Position numbers and translations under genes: made by a program
Notes under the pieces: generated by a model
The model's database searches: none
What the model saw: the letters and a program-made list of their open reading frames with translations, nothing else
Told to the model about the DNA's origin: nothing
Part shown: piece after piece, positions 52,332 through 61,872 of the stretch
How positions within the stretch are numbered: the stretch's first letter is position 1
Layout: each line of letters starts with the position of its first letter
Source of the DNA: a candidate division KSB3 bacterium
GTDB taxonomy: Bacteria; Moduliflexota; Moduliflexia; Moduliflexales; Moduliflexaceae
Length of the DNA stretch: 64,000 nucleotides
Assembly (NCBI GenBank): GCA_002748425.1
Contig: PDSJ01000015.1
Location: forward strand, 1-64,000
Reading direction: 5' to 3'

Positions 52332-52635
52332 CTTTTCTCCTCCATGAAAAACTGTATGTATTTTCTGTTTTATGCGCGATTAGCGCCTGTCCCGCCCGGA
52401 CATCGATACTGTTTTCTCTGGTACTGACGCGTAAACAGCCTCGTAAGTCACCTGTAGAAAAACTTATGCCTGACAACGTGAACGCTCTCAATAACGCGGG
52501 GGGATATATTTCGGTCTTGTCGAGGGCTCAACAGGCGGATTGTGAAACGCTGTCACGTTCTCAGTCAGACCCGGCTGACGCCTGATCTGACTGAGACATT
52601 TTTCTGGTGAACTCTCCACTGACTCTGTGAAGGAC
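52332..52635. other. Intergenic region with a long inverted repeat
   Basis: 304 bases between the ABC ATPase and the conserved unknown gene. It contains the inverted repeat at 52559-52596 described separately. I see no gene or clear promoter in the rest. Confidence 0.45.
52559..52596 (-). terminator. Perfect 11-bp hairpin after the sugar ABC ATPase gene
   Basis: TCTCAGTCAGA (52559-52569) pairs with TCTGACTGAGA (52586-52596) around a 16-base loop. It lies 39 bases after the ABC ATPase stop. On the minus strand no U-run follows; CATTTTTC is on the plus side. Confidence 0.6.
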
Positions 52636-53757
52636 TCAATGGGGTAAAATCGATTCTTCGGTATCAGGATCGAATAGATGCAGTTTGTCCATGTTAAAGG
52701 CCAGATCGATCTCTTTCTCAACAAGAGCGCGTTTCTCCGTAAAGCCAACACTGTATTCCGGGATTTTAGCCACAAACTCGTGCTTACCGGAATTGACATA
52801 CAGCAATTCTTCCGAACCGATCGGTTCGATGACGTCGATCTGGGCGGTCATGACATTGCCACTGCCTGCAAACCCTGCTCGCTCTTTATCGACGATATCT
52901 TCCGGGCGGAATCCAAGAATGACATTTTTATGGATATAGGCATCCAGAGCAGCGTCAGGCTCTGGAATTTCCAGACGGAAGTCTTCCATATCGAGCCAGA
53001 GTCCATGATCAGAGACAATCTTTCCTCTCATAAAATTCATGGAGGGACTGCCGATAAAGCCTGCCACAAAGATGTTGGCCGGCTGGTTATACATACTGCG
53101 GGGATCGCCGATTTGCTGGACGATGCCGTCTTTCATCAGAACCAGACGGTCAGCCAGAGTCAATGCTTCAATTTGATCGTGAGTCACATAAATCGTCGTG
53201 GCTTCAAGCTGCTGGTGAATTTTATTCAGTTCGAAGCGCATGTGAACGCGCAGTTTGGCATCGAGGTTACTGAGCGGTTCATCCATCAGGAAGACTTTTG
53301 GCTTCCGCACGATGGCACGTCCGAGAGCCACGCGCTGGCGCTGTCCGCCTGAAAGATGGCGAGGCCGGCGTTCCAGGAGATCCTTGATACGTAGAAGTTC
53401 AGCAGCATGGTGTACCTGGTCCCGGATTTCCTGGTCAGGATATTTTCTGGCTCGTAAACTAAAAGCCATATTTTCGAAGACGTTCAAGTGAGGATACAGG
53501 GCGTAACTCTGGAAGACCATTGCAATATCACGATCCTTCGGCGGCATTTCGTTGACCAGCTTTCCGTCAATGTAAATCTCCCCCCGGGTGATCTCCTCCA
53601 GTCCGGCGATCATTTTCAAGGTTGTCGTTTTCCCACAACCCGACGGGCCGAGAAAGACGATAAACTCTTTGTCCTTGATCTCCATGTTAAATTCCTGCAC
53701 CACAGGTACACCTTTCGTGTACTCTTTATAGATATTCTTTAAAGCGACATCTGCCAT
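52636..53757 (-). CDS. Sugar ABC transporter ATP-binding protein (UgpC/MsmK type)
   Basis: 373 residues. Walker A LGPSGCGKTTTLKMIAG, Q-loop MVFQSYALYPHLNVFEN, signature HLSGGQRQRVALGRA, Walker B VFLMDEPLSNLDAKLR, H-loop YVTHDQIEALTL. The C-terminal OB-fold regulatory domain (about 240-373) has GFIGSPSMNFMRG and ILGFRPEDI. It energises the two permeases encoded upstream. Last gene of the sugar import operon. Confidence 0.95.
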   Translation of the reverse strand: MADVALKNIYKEYTKGVPVVQEFNMEIKDKEFIVFLGPSGCGKTTTLKMIAGLEEITRGEIYIDGKLVNEMPPKDRDIAMVFQSYALYPHLNVFENMAFSLRARKYPDQEIRDQVHHAAELLRIKDLLERRPRHLSGGQRQRVALGRAIVRKPKVFLMDEPLSNLDAKLRVHMRFELNKIHQQLEATTIYVTHDQIEALTLADRLVLMKDGIVQQIGDPRSMYNQPANIFVAGFIGSPSMNFMRGKIVSDHGLWLDMEDFRLEIPEPDAALDAYIHKNVILGFRPEDIVDKERAGFAGSGNVMTAQIDVIEPIGSEELLYVNSGKHEFVAKIPEYSVGFTEKRALVEKEIDLAFNMDKLHLFDPDTEESILPH

Positions 53758-53834
53758 AGTGATGTTTGAGATTTCAGATTTGAAATGTCAGAGGCGTCTC
53801 TAACAAGTCAAATTCCACATCTTCAATCGAGGAT

Positions 53835-54692
53835 TTATCCTTTCACAGCTCCAAATGTGAGACCTCGGACAATAAATTTTTGAACGGTGAGGGCCAAAAT
53901 CGTCGGGGGGATGATGGCCATCAGCGCACGCGTGGCAATAAACCAAAATTGAATGCCGCGCGTATCCGACGCGCCGGAAATAATGTACGGCAGTGTGATC
54001 GCTTTCCGTTGCGCCATAATGAGGGCAAACATAAATTCATTCCAGGCAAATGCCAGGCAAATAATACCGGTTGCCACCAATCCCGGAGTTGAGAGCGGCA
54101 GGGCCACTTTAAAGAATGCTCCGATATGGGAATAGCCGTCCACAAGCGCAGCCTGTTCGAGTTCGACAGGAAGTTCCTTGAACAACTGGCTCATGATGAT
54201 CACAGCAAAGGGCAGATTGAACGTGGTATTGAGCACGATTAAGGTTGAGACCTTGTCAAGCGCCTGAAACTGGCGTGCGAGCAGAAAAAACGGGATCGCG
54301 ACAACGACCGGAGGCAGCACACGCTGCGATAAAAACCAGATCGTTAAATCCGGGTTCTTGATTTTGTCGAATTTAAAACGCGCCAGACCATACCCGGCCA
54401 TCGTTCCGAGCGCTGTTGCCAGCAAGGCACTGGTGAACGCAATAATGGTGCTGTTCAAAAGCGCTTTTTGATTTTCAGGCACGGCAATTTCAGCTTTCCA
54501 GTTTTCTAAGGTGGGCTCAAACTGCAAAAACGGAATAGCCAGCCCGGCGACGGTAAACGTTTCCGCCGGTTTTCTCAATGAGGTGGTCACAGCCCAATAA
54601 AACGGGAAGAGTGCCCACATAATACATAGCGCGATAGCGATCACCGTAAAAATTCTAAGTGGTGACCACCCTTTTTCAGCATTCTTACTCAT
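53835..54692 (-). CDS. Sugar ABC transporter permease (MalG type)
   Basis: 285 residues, six membrane helices, starting LRIFTVIAIALCIMWALFPF. The ABC-ATPase coupling loop is in EQAALVDGYSHIGAFFKVALP (EAA motif with Gly), with LPLSTPGLVATGIICLAF after it. It pairs with the MalF-type permease; the start overlaps that gene by eight bases. Confidence 0.94.
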   Translation of the reverse strand: MSKNAEKGWSPLRIFTVIAIALCIMWALFPFYWAVTTSLRKPAETFTVAGLAIPFLQFEPTLENWKAEIAVPENQKALLNSTIIAFTSALLATALGTMAGYGLARFKFDKIKNPDLTIWFLSQRVLPPVVVAIPFFLLARQFQALDKVSTLIVLNTTFNLPFAVIIMSQLFKELPVELEQAALVDGYSHIGAFFKVALPLSTPGLVATGIICLAFAWNEFMFALIMAQRKAITLPYIISGASDTRGIQFWFIATRALMAIIPPTILALTVQKFIVRGLTFGAVKG

Positions 54693-55899
54693 AAATTTCC
54701 CTCATACGTTTAAAGAAGAATGTCACAATAATCATCATCACAATCAGCAAGATAAAGCCCTGAACCGCTGCATAGCCCAGATCAAAGTATTTCATGCCCG
54801 TGAGGTACGTGTACAATGAATAGACCATCGTTGATGTTCCCGGACCGCCTCTGGTCAGACGCGACGGAATATCGAAAATCTTACACGCTTCAATCAGGCG
54901 CAGTAAAAGAACGATGATTAAGACCGGCTGCAACATGGGGAGCGTGATACGGCGGAACAATTGCCAGCCTGGTTTGTAATCCAATGATGCGGCCTGATAA
55001 ATCTCTTCCGGTAATGATTGGAGACCTGCCAGAATGACGAGGAAGCAAAACGGCGTCCATTGCCAGATTTCAACCAGAACCACCGAAATAAAAGACCAGA
55101 TGGGATCTGATAACCAAGGGACTTTTAAACCAAGAGGGGTAAGGAAACTATTGATCGGCCCTCCCTCCTCATAAAAAATCGTTAAAAACAGAAATCCGAT
55201 GGCCACTGGAGTCGCAAAAAGCGGCATGAGCAGAATTGTGCGGTAGGCTTTCAACCCTTTTACTTTTTGATTAAAGAGCAGGGCCATGAGTAAGCCCAGC
55301 ACAATTTCAAGCGTCACGGTAATAAGGATGAAAACGAGTGTAATTCTGACCGTGTTGTGGATCTTGTAATCCGTGAAAAACCGGGTGAAATTTTTGAACC
55401 AGACAAATTTATCACTACGTCCGATCTGGATTTTATAAAAACTGGTTCTCACGCCGTACAGGAACGGAAACACTGTGAACAGCAAGACCCATGTCGATGC
55501 CGGCAAGAGGAAGAGGAACTTGATATCTTTCTGGGTGATCTCAAAGGCGTTTTTCATGGTCATCCCGGCAAAATACCACATGAGAGCTCCGACAGCAATC
55601 CAGACAAGCAGCGCCTGCCAGAACGGGACAGATCCTTGCAGAACCCCCAGCAGGCTAAATAAGAGCGCAACGGAAAATCCGCACATGGCCGCCAGCCACG
55701 CCCAATGGTGCAGCAGCAGTAATCCCCGTGCCGTCAGAAACAGATAGACTAATCCCGCCACCAGTAAAAACGAGAATCCTTGACTGAAACCGTAGAGAAC
55801 AGCGGCGATTCCACCGACAAGAAACAAAATCCCCCAGCCCCAGACAGACCAGGACATGGAGGAAAAGATGTGACGTAAAGATTTTTTTTCATCAGTCAT
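54685..55899 (-). CDS. Sugar ABC transporter permease (MalF type) with extra N-terminal helices
   Basis: 404 residues. An additional N-terminal part (about 1-125) holds four hydrophobic segments (LFLVGGIAAVLYGFSQGFSF, AGLVYLFLTARGLLLLHH) before the standard six-helix core, which begins near FLFLLPASTWVLLFTVFPFL. Coupling loop: EEIYQAASLDYKPGWQLFRR. The extra helices make it about 110 residues longer than a usual UgpA-type permease. Overlaps the MalG-type gene by eight bases. Confidence 0.92.
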   Translation of the reverse strand: MTDEKKSLRHIFSSMSWSVWGWGILFLVGGIAAVLYGFSQGFSFLLVAGLVYLFLTARGLLLLHHWAWLAAMCGFSVALLFSLLGVLQGSVPFWQALLVWIAVGALMWYFAGMTMKNAFEITQKDIKFLFLLPASTWVLLFTVFPFLYGVRTSFYKIQIGRSDKFVWFKNFTRFFTDYKIHNTVRITLVFILITVTLEIVLGLLMALLFNQKVKGLKAYRTILLMPLFATPVAIGFLFLTIFYEEGGPINSFLTPLGLKVPWLSDPIWSFISVVLVEIWQWTPFCFLVILAGLQSLPEEIYQAASLDYKPGWQLFRRITLPMLQPVLIIVLLLRLIEACKIFDIPSRLTRGGPGTSTMVYSLYTYLTGMKYFDLGYAAVQGFILLIVMMIIVTFFFKRMREIYE

Positions 55900-56001
55900 A
55901 GTTGAAATAATGAGGGGTCTGAAACATGATTAAAGCACTTCAGACGTCATTAGATAAGGACACGCGCATTTCAGCTCAACAATGCCGCGCTATGCGTTGG
56001 A

Positions 56002-56027
56002 GATACCGGGACGCGGGTCCCGGTATC
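56002..56027 (-). other. 11-bp stem-loop between binding-protein and permease genes
   Basis: GATACCGGGAC (56002-56012) pairs perfectly with GTCCCGGTATC (56017-56027) around GCGG. It lies 17 bases after the binding-protein stop and before the permease. Such elements often protect the upstream mRNA part so that binding protein exceeds permease; no T-run follows, so it is unlikely to stop all transcription. Confidence 0.7.
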
Positions 56028-56043
56028 CGGATGTGGAACGATC

Positions 56044-57666
56044 TTACGGCTGGTAGCCGATCGATTCTTGATAAAACTTCAGCTGTTCTTCCATGCCAAG
56101 GCGTTCGTTGACCTCGTTCCAGTCTTTTGCAGCACGATCGAGCGCTTCCTGAGGAGTGAGCTGTCCGGCCATGGCGGCATTAAGATGTTCGTCAAGTTTA
56201 TACCAGAATTCTTCGCCGCCGGGGATGCGGATGTACGGCTGCACCGTATCAGCAAAGAAGTTGTCATGATAGGCCTGAGTGTAATCCTTTACATCGGCAG
56301 CATCCCAGTTTTGAGAAGTAAAATCTTCGATTGTGGCCGTTCCTCCCTGCTCTTTTAAGTAATGCAGGGTCCAACCCGGGTCGACGCCTGTCCATCCGCG
56401 AGCCACATTCCACATACTGATTTTGGGAGTTGCATGGAACGCAAGCAAGTGGTAGATGACTTCTTCGACGCCTTTTTCCACAGCCGAATTCAAGATGACT
56501 CCGTGCCAGGATCCGCCGGTAGTATTTCCGACAACATTCGGTTCGTCCATGGTGACGAACTTTCCCTGGCAGCGGTCGTACACTTCATACGAGCCCGGCA
56601 GAACAGCAGCCCCCAATTTCCCCTTGATTGCTGAACGGCTTTCATCCTGGACCAATGATCCGACATCACCCCATGAATAGGTGAAAATGGCATCGCCACG
56701 CAGAAAATAATCCCAGGCGGTTCCAAGATCCCAGGCGATCTGAGCCTCTGGACCGGTTTTGAAGAGCTTATACAGGAACTCCAGCGCTTTGACATGGCCC
56801 GGTTCATTGATCAATGGAGTCATGTCTTCAGGATCAAACCAGTACACATTGTGACATTTATCGACGCTCTCGCCGGGCAGAACAGTGTACGCAGCGGACA
56901 GCGAAACAAAGTGATACATACCCTGATTCTGAACCTGGAAGTGCAGGGCGATTCCGGAGTCTTTTTCCACTTCGCCGTCGCGATCCCAGTCTTTATTATT
57001 AAAGAAGTTGGCGATATCATAGACTTGATCCCAGGTCTTTGGAGGAACCGGCAGTTCATAGCCGAGAGCTTCTTTAAATTCCGCCTGCCATTCTGGAGCG
57101 GTCAGGATGTCTTTTCTGAAATACAGGACCTGCCCGTCGCTGTCGTTCGGAACCCCGTACCATTTTCCGCCCCAGGTATGCAGATTGACCAAGGCTGGCG
57201 GGAGATAGTCACGAGACCACTGCGGGAAGCGGGGATCGCCATAATAGGCTTCAGGCGAGAACGCAAAACCACCGGTGACCAGATCGCCGTACCAGGATGC
57301 GGCCGGCATGCATGCATCATAGTTACCTGCGCCGGTTTGCAGGTCGATCATCACTTTCTGAAATTGCTCTGCAATCGGAATCTCCACGATATTGAGCTTG
57401 GCCCCGGTCAATTTTTCCCAGGCATCGCGCCATTCAAACAACGGACCAGAGATGCCACCCTTGGGACCACCGGTATTCACGGTAATTGAGATCTCTTTTC
57501 CTTTAAACGGTTGTTCGCCGCTGGCGGCAATTGATCCGATTTCTTCATCGGTAAAGGTAATCGTATCTCCACTGGCCGACGTGACCGTCACATCCGCCGA
57601 ACTGACCATCGCCGACAGGAAAATACCCACACACACAAGACTCATCATTGATAGAACACGTTTCAT
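56044..57666 (-). CDS. Sugar ABC transporter extracellular binding protein (family 1)
   Basis: 540 residues. A signal peptide (MKRVLSMMSLVCVGIFLSAM) is followed by a family-1 solute-binding fold: ISITVNTGGPKGGISGPLFE, GNYDACMPAASWYGDLVTGG, WYGVPNDSDGQVLYFRKDIL, KTWDQVYDIANFFNN and IFTYSWGDVGSLV. It is longer than typical maltose-type proteins. GGAGGAG before the Met at 57664-57666 fixes the start; the frame runs to 57717. It is the first gene of the importer, and a polyol, pentose or oligosaccharide ligand is suggested by the kinases nearby (inference). Confidence 0.93.
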   Translation of the reverse strand: MKRVLSMMSLVCVGIFLSAMVSSADVTVTSASGDTITFTDEEIGSIAASGEQPFKGKEISITVNTGGPKGGISGPLFEWRDAWEKLTGAKLNIVEIPIAEQFQKVMIDLQTGAGNYDACMPAASWYGDLVTGGFAFSPEAYYGDPRFPQWSRDYLPPALVNLHTWGGKWYGVPNDSDGQVLYFRKDILTAPEWQAEFKEALGYELPVPPKTWDQVYDIANFFNNKDWDRDGEVEKDSGIALHFQVQNQGMYHFVSLSAAYTVLPGESVDKCHNVYWFDPEDMTPLINEPGHVKALEFLYKLFKTGPEAQIAWDLGTAWDYFLRGDAIFTYSWGDVGSLVQDESRSAIKGKLGAAVLPGSYEVYDRCQGKFVTMDEPNVVGNTTGGSWHGVILNSAVEKGVEEVIYHLLAFHATPKISMWNVARGWTGVDPGWTLHYLKEQGGTATIEDFTSQNWDAADVKDYTQAYHDNFFADTVQPYIRIPGGEEFWYKLDEHLNAAMAGQLTPQEALDRAAKDWNEVNERLGMEEQLKFYQESIGYQP

Positions 57667-57863
57667 AAACTTCTCCTCCACATAGCTGAACATCTGTCGT
57701 TGACAATAGGTTGACACTGGGTCGAAATGAGTTCACACAGTCGCAGTGCTCTGCAGAAAAGCACTTATAGTCGGTCCCGGGCACCACCACCTTTTTTCGG
57801 GTGACATTGGAGTTCGTATTGAGATAGGCGCAGAGAGCAGCTCATATCCCGTAGTTTATCGTA

Positions 57864-57893
57864 ACAACTCTTCTTGCAGGCAAGAAGAGTTGT
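57864..57893 (-). terminator. Perfect 13-bp hairpin after the aldolase gene
   Basis: ACAACTCTTCTTG (57864-57876) pairs with CAAGAAGAGTTGT (57881-57893) around CAGG. It lies 15 bases after the aldolase stop on the minus strand. No U-run follows on that strand. Confidence 0.65.
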
Positions 57894-57907
57894 CAAGGAA
57901 ATTTCTT

Positions 57908-58762
57908 TTACGCTTTCCCGCTGCTTCCGAAAACATCCATCACGCCACAAATATGCGCCTTGATAATATCCCGGCCCCAGAACGCAATATCATGGAAAAA
58001 TACCTCTTCTGAGCGGTTGAGCCGCGTTTTAATCTCGTTGGCGGTCAAGCGTGAGCAGGCGCTGTAATAATTAATTTTACTGATACCATGCTGAATGACC
58101 TGGTGATAGATCGCTTCTTCGAGTCCGGATCCGCCATGCATGACTAGCGGGACATCGACGTGTGAGGCAATGTCGCGAATCCGGGCATAATCGAGCTGCG
58201 GCTTTTTTTTATAGATTCCGTGTACGCTGCCGAACGAAATCGCGAGGGCATCGATTCCGGTTTGCGCAACAAAATCCTTTGCCTGTTCAGGATCGGTGTA
58301 GGCTTTTCCCTGCGCTCCGGACTGCTCTGTCGTGTCTTCGCTTGATGCGATATGTCCAAGCTCGGCTTCGACGTCACAATTGAGCGTGTGGGCGATTTTG
58401 ACGATTTCTTGTGTGCGGGCAATGTGTGCTGGATACGCATCGTCCGAGAAATCCGCCATGACAGAAGAAAATCCCATTGTAATCGATTCGAGTAATAACT
58501 CAAACCGGGTGCCATGATCCAGATGGACGCAGACCGGTACAGAAGCACATTCGGCTTCGTGCAGCATAATCGGCCCGAGACTTTCCAGTCCTGCTTTTTC
58601 TGCATGTACTTCAGCAACTTCGATAATTACCGGCGAGCGTGTTGCTTCGGCAGCGCCGATCACGGCTTGCACGGTTTCAAGGTTCATCACATTAAATGCT
58701 CCGACAGCATAACGCTCTTCTTGTGCCTGCTGCAACAATGAAGTCAAATCAATCAGACTCAT
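57908..58762 (-). CDS. Class II ketose-bisphosphate aldolase
   Basis: 284 residues, Zn-dependent TIM barrel of the FbaA/GatY/KbaY family. The Zn-binding His are in CVHLDHGTRFELL, with SVMADFSDDAYP, DVEAELGHIA (Glu), ISFGSVHGIYKKKPQL, VMHGGSGLEE and ISKINYYSACSRL. It would cleave a ketose 1-(bis)phosphate into triose phosphates. It lies between the sugar importer and the PfkB and ribulokinase genes, so it probably ends their pathway. Confidence 0.92.
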   Translation of the reverse strand: MSLIDLTSLLQQAQEERYAVGAFNVMNLETVQAVIGAAEATRSPVIIEVAEVHAEKAGLESLGPIMLHEAECASVPVCVHLDHGTRFELLLESITMGFSSVMADFSDDAYPAHIARTQEIVKIAHTLNCDVEAELGHIASSEDTTEQSGAQGKAYTDPEQAKDFVAQTGIDALAISFGSVHGIYKKKPQLDYARIRDIASHVDVPLVMHGGSGLEEAIYHQVIQHGISKINYYSACSRLTANEIKTRLNRSEEVFFHDIAFWGRDIIKAHICGVMDVFGSSGKA

Positions 58763-59081
58763 AGGTCCTCTCTTTTTGTATAGATAAACGGTTAATCGTC
58801 AATATGGTGTCATGTCACTGCTGATAGCGCGCGGGATGGATTGTTGATGGGAGACATTGCTTCCCCGTTATCGCGCGTTGAAGAATCTCAAAGGGCAGCT
58901 GAGTGCTTCCTCTTACGCCAATGAGACGCTGACAGATACGTCAAGGATCGAGTCAGACTACGTTGAAGCGACGTGGATTTGTCAATATAAAAAAATATAT
59001 TTTTTCTTGCAATTTTTTCCGGAAAAACTCTTTAGCTGTTCAGCGACCATTACGCGAGACAGTATGAAATTTTAATTTTTT
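58763..59081. other. Divergent promoter region of aldolase and PfkB kinase genes
   Basis: 319 bases, no gene. A+T-rich DNA (58984-59018) precedes a perfect 14-bp palindrome, TTTTTCCGGAAAAA (59014-59027), about 75 bases before the kinase start, a candidate operator for a sugar regulator. No regulator gene is in this locus. Confidence 0.45.
59014..59027. promoter_or_regulatory. 14-bp palindrome TTTTTCCGGAAAAA
   Basis: Perfect palindrome centred on CCGG in the divergent region between aldolase and PfkB kinase genes. Position and symmetry suit an operator; the protein is unknown. Confidence 0.4.
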
Positions 59082-60047
59082 ATGATAAGGATGGTGACTG
59101 AGATGCCGAAATTTGACGTTGTGGGAATCGGCGTAAACGATGTGGATGCGTTTTACTGCCTTCCTGAAGGCTATCAACTCGATCGAAAGAACTGGACGGA
59201 AGAAGCAAAAATTCAGGCCGGCGGTCCTGCTGCAACGGCGAGTTGTCTCTGTGCGATGCTGGGGTGGAGAACCGGCTTCATCACCCCTGTGGGGGAGAAT
59301 ATGCTGAGTGAGATCGCAAAAACGGAATTTGTCTCCAGAGGGGTTTCAGCAGACCTTTTTATTTCGTACCCGCAGGCCAAGCCGGTATTTTCAGTCGTTC
59401 AGATCGATCCGCGCCTGGCAACGCGGACAATTTTTTCTCAATTGACTGATTATGTGTACATTAATCCTGCTGATATGGTCCTGGATGCGGTGACTGAAGC
59501 ACACGTGCTTATTGCCGACAGCTATGAACCCGACGCTGTGATGGCTGCATTGGAGGCCATTCAAGGAAAAGCATGTCGTTCCGTTCTCGATTTGGAAAGC
59601 GGCGGACCAGAATGGCTCTGGCGTGCCATCGAACTCGGAACCGACATCATTATGCCCCTCCACGAAGCCCGCGAATTGACCGGAGAGGCAAGCCCGCAAG
59701 AGGTCTTGCAGGCCCTGTCAAAAAGAACGACGGCGCAGCTTGTTGTGACGAACGGCTCGGAGGGAAGCTGGGCTTTGACGACCAATGGCATACATCATCA
59801 GGCAGCCTTTGAGGTCGATGCACGCGATACGACCGGCTGCGGCGATGTGTTTCACGGAGCCTATGCAGCCGGTCTTCTGGAGGGGATGTCATTAGCGCTG
59901 CGTCTGGAATTTGCCGCGTGGATGGCGTCAATGACAGCAACAAAAGTCGGAGGGCGCGAAGCGCTTTTTTCGCGGGAGCAAGTCCCGACGCAGGATCTCT
60001 CGCTGTTGTCGGAGGCATTGCAGGCGCAGCGACTTTTTGTGGGCTGA
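59082..60047 (+). CDS. PfkB-family carbohydrate kinase
   Basis: 321 residues, ribokinase fold. FDVVGIGVNDVDAFY at the start, KIQAGGPAATASCLCAMLGW (PfkB signature 1 region) and DARDTTGCGDVFHGAYAAGL (signature 2 with catalytic Asp and anion hole GCGD). LVVTNGSEGSWAL gives the ATP-binding strand. Phosphorylates a sugar or sugar phosphate. The Met seven codons on (59103) is an alternative start. Divergent from the aldolase and opposite to the ribulokinase, with the sugar pathway genes around it. Confidence 0.92.
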   Translation: MIRMVTEMPKFDVVGIGVNDVDAFYCLPEGYQLDRKNWTEEAKIQAGGPAATASCLCAMLGWRTGFITPVGENMLSEIAKTEFVSRGVSADLFISYPQAKPVFSVVQIDPRLATRTIFSQLTDYVYINPADMVLDAVTEAHVLIADSYEPDAVMAALEAIQGKACRSVLDLESGGPEWLWRAIELGTDIIMPLHEARELTGEASPQEVLQALSKRTTAQLVVTNGSEGSWALTTNGIHHQAAFEVDARDTTGCGDVFHGAYAAGLLEGMSLALRLEFAAWMASMTATKVGGREALFSREQVPTQDLSLLSEALQAQRLFVG

Positions 60048-60109
60048 TGACGTTTCGGACAATGCCGGATCGCTGAGATAATCACGCATGGAAGGCACCG
60101 ATCGCCGTG

Positions 60110-61780
60110 TCACATAAGGCGGCTCTCCACAAAATCTCCTAATGCGCAGTATTGTACAAAGAGCTTGTTATACTGTTCGACATGTTCGGATTCCGGGCTG
60201 TACTGCGCTGAGAAGCCTTCATTCATGGCACGTTGTGCGTCAGGAAGACTGCGATGGATGCCGGCCGCGGTTGCCGCATACATGGCGGCGCCCATCGCGC
60301 AGGTTTGCATTGAGGCAGCCACTGAAATCGGGCGGTTCAGGACGTTTGCGAGTATCTGCATGACAAAAGGTGAACGCTGTGCAATGCCGCCGACGGCGAT
60401 AATCTTTTCAATCTGAAGACCGTTGGCCAGAAAGCTCTCCAGAATTCTGCGGGCTCCAAAGGCTGTTGCCAGCACAAGCGATTTGTAGAGCTTTGGAGCG
60501 TCCGTCCCGAGATCCAGTCCGGTGACAGCGCTTTTCACATATTCATTCGCAGAGGGATAGCGGCGGCCGTTCAGCCAGTCCAGCGCCACCAGACTGATGT
60601 CATCGTGAGAAAGCTGTTGAGCCTGTGCCGTTATTTGCAGAATAAGCTGTTCAGAGAGTTCTTTGAGCACATCTGCCTTTTGATCGGCCGAAATCGTAGA
60701 TACTGTTGGAAGCAGATGTCTGAGCGGCCAGAGCAGCAGCTCTTTAAACCAGGCGTAGACATCTCCGAACGCCGCCTGTCCCGCTTCGATTCCTACAAAG
60801 CCGGGCAGAATTGAATTTTCCGCCTGCCCGCAAACTTCCTTTAATGACTTTCCGCGCAGGACAGATGCCTTTTCGATGATCATATCCACACTTGACGTGC
60901 CGATGACTTTGACGAGGACGTGTGGCGCAATGCCTGCACCGACAGCACCGGCATGTGCATCAAAGGAACTGCCACCCACAACAAGCGGAGAGGGAAGGCC
61001 GAGTCTATGCGCCCATTCCGGAGTCAGCCAGCCGACCGGAGTGTCGGCGGGCTGCGGGACAGCCCCGTACGTCTTGCTGATCTCTGCTAATGAGGGATCG
61101 AGATTCGCCAAAAACGCCTGAGCGGGTAAGCCCCCGAATTCACTATGCCACAGGGCCTTATGTCCGGCTGCACAGGCGGAGCGATACATTGCGGCAGGAT
61201 CGTTTCGACCAGCGAGAAGCCCGGGAATCCAATCGCAATGCTCAACCCAGGAAAATGCTGCTTTGCTGATTGCCGGATCGCTGCGGTGCGTATGGAGCAT
61301 TTTCGCCCAGAACCATTCCGAGGAGTATCTCCCCTGAAAACGGGTATAGTCTTCGCCCTCCCAGGCCTCGGCAGCACGGGTAAATTCCTCGGCCTCATCG
61401 GCAGCGCTGTGATCTTTCCACAAGTGGAACATGGCATTCGGATTTTCACGGAATTCAGGCAGCAGGGCCAGGGGCCTTCCTGCCCGGTCGACAGGGCAGG
61501 GGGTTGAGCCGGTCGTCTCGATCGCAATCCCTTTCACACACGATCTCAGCTCTTGTCCGGCTTGTTTGAGAGCGCTGTGCACACAGGCTTGAAGTCCTTC
61601 CAGATAATCAAGCGGATGCTGCCGGAATTGATTCTTTTCAGGCATGCTGTAACGGCCTTCACTCCAGCGGGCATAGGTACTCAGGCCTTCCCCTGCCACT
61701 TGCCCGTTTGATGCATTCACGACAATCGCTCTGACTGAATCGGTTCCAAAGTCGACTCCAATCACAAAATGATCTTTCAT
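60110..61780 (-). CDS. araB: Ribulokinase-type FGGY carbohydrate kinase
   Basis: About 556 residues. FVIGVDFGTDSVRAIVVNAS gives the N-terminal ATPase site, KGIAIETTGSTPCPVDRAG and LWKDHSAADEAEEF are typical of ribulokinase (AraB), and SEWFWAKMLHTHRSDP, EHCDWIPGLLAG, VGGSSFDAHAGAVG and AVGGIAQRSPFVMQILANVL complete it. Phosphorylates ribulose or a related ketose; the exact sugar is not certain, so the symbol is a family name. AAAGGAT before the ATG at 61778-61780; the frame runs to 61876 without support. With the aldolase and PfkB kinase it suggests pentulose or polyol use. Confidence 0.9.
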   Translation of the reverse strand: MKDHFVIGVDFGTDSVRAIVVNASNGQVAGEGLSTYARWSEGRYSMPEKNQFRQHPLDYLEGLQACVHSALKQAGQELRSCVKGIAIETTGSTPCPVDRAGRPLALLPEFRENPNAMFHLWKDHSAADEAEEFTRAAEAWEGEDYTRFQGRYSSEWFWAKMLHTHRSDPAISKAAFSWVEHCDWIPGLLAGRNDPAAMYRSACAAGHKALWHSEFGGLPAQAFLANLDPSLAEISKTYGAVPQPADTPVGWLTPEWAHRLGLPSPLVVGGSSFDAHAGAVGAGIAPHVLVKVIGTSSVDMIIEKASVLRGKSLKEVCGQAENSILPGFVGIEAGQAAFGDVYAWFKELLLWPLRHLLPTVSTISADQKADVLKELSEQLILQITAQAQQLSHDDISLVALDWLNGRRYPSANEYVKSAVTGLDLGTDAPKLYKSLVLATAFGARRILESFLANGLQIEKIIAVGGIAQRSPFVMQILANVLNRPISVAASMQTCAMGAAMYAATAAGIHRSLPDAQRAMNEGFSAQYSPESEHVEQYNKLFVQYCALGDFVESRLM

Positions 61781-61872
61781 AAAAGTATGATCCTTTTTAA
61801 CGCACTCGATGGATTCGGCTTGCTTATTCCGACAGGATTCCGAATCATGGAGGTTTGGATGTTTTTCAGCGC

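Noticed and set aside
56794..57489. 231-residue plus-strand ORF
   Set aside because: It lies fully antisense to the sugar-binding protein gene and has no recognisable domain.
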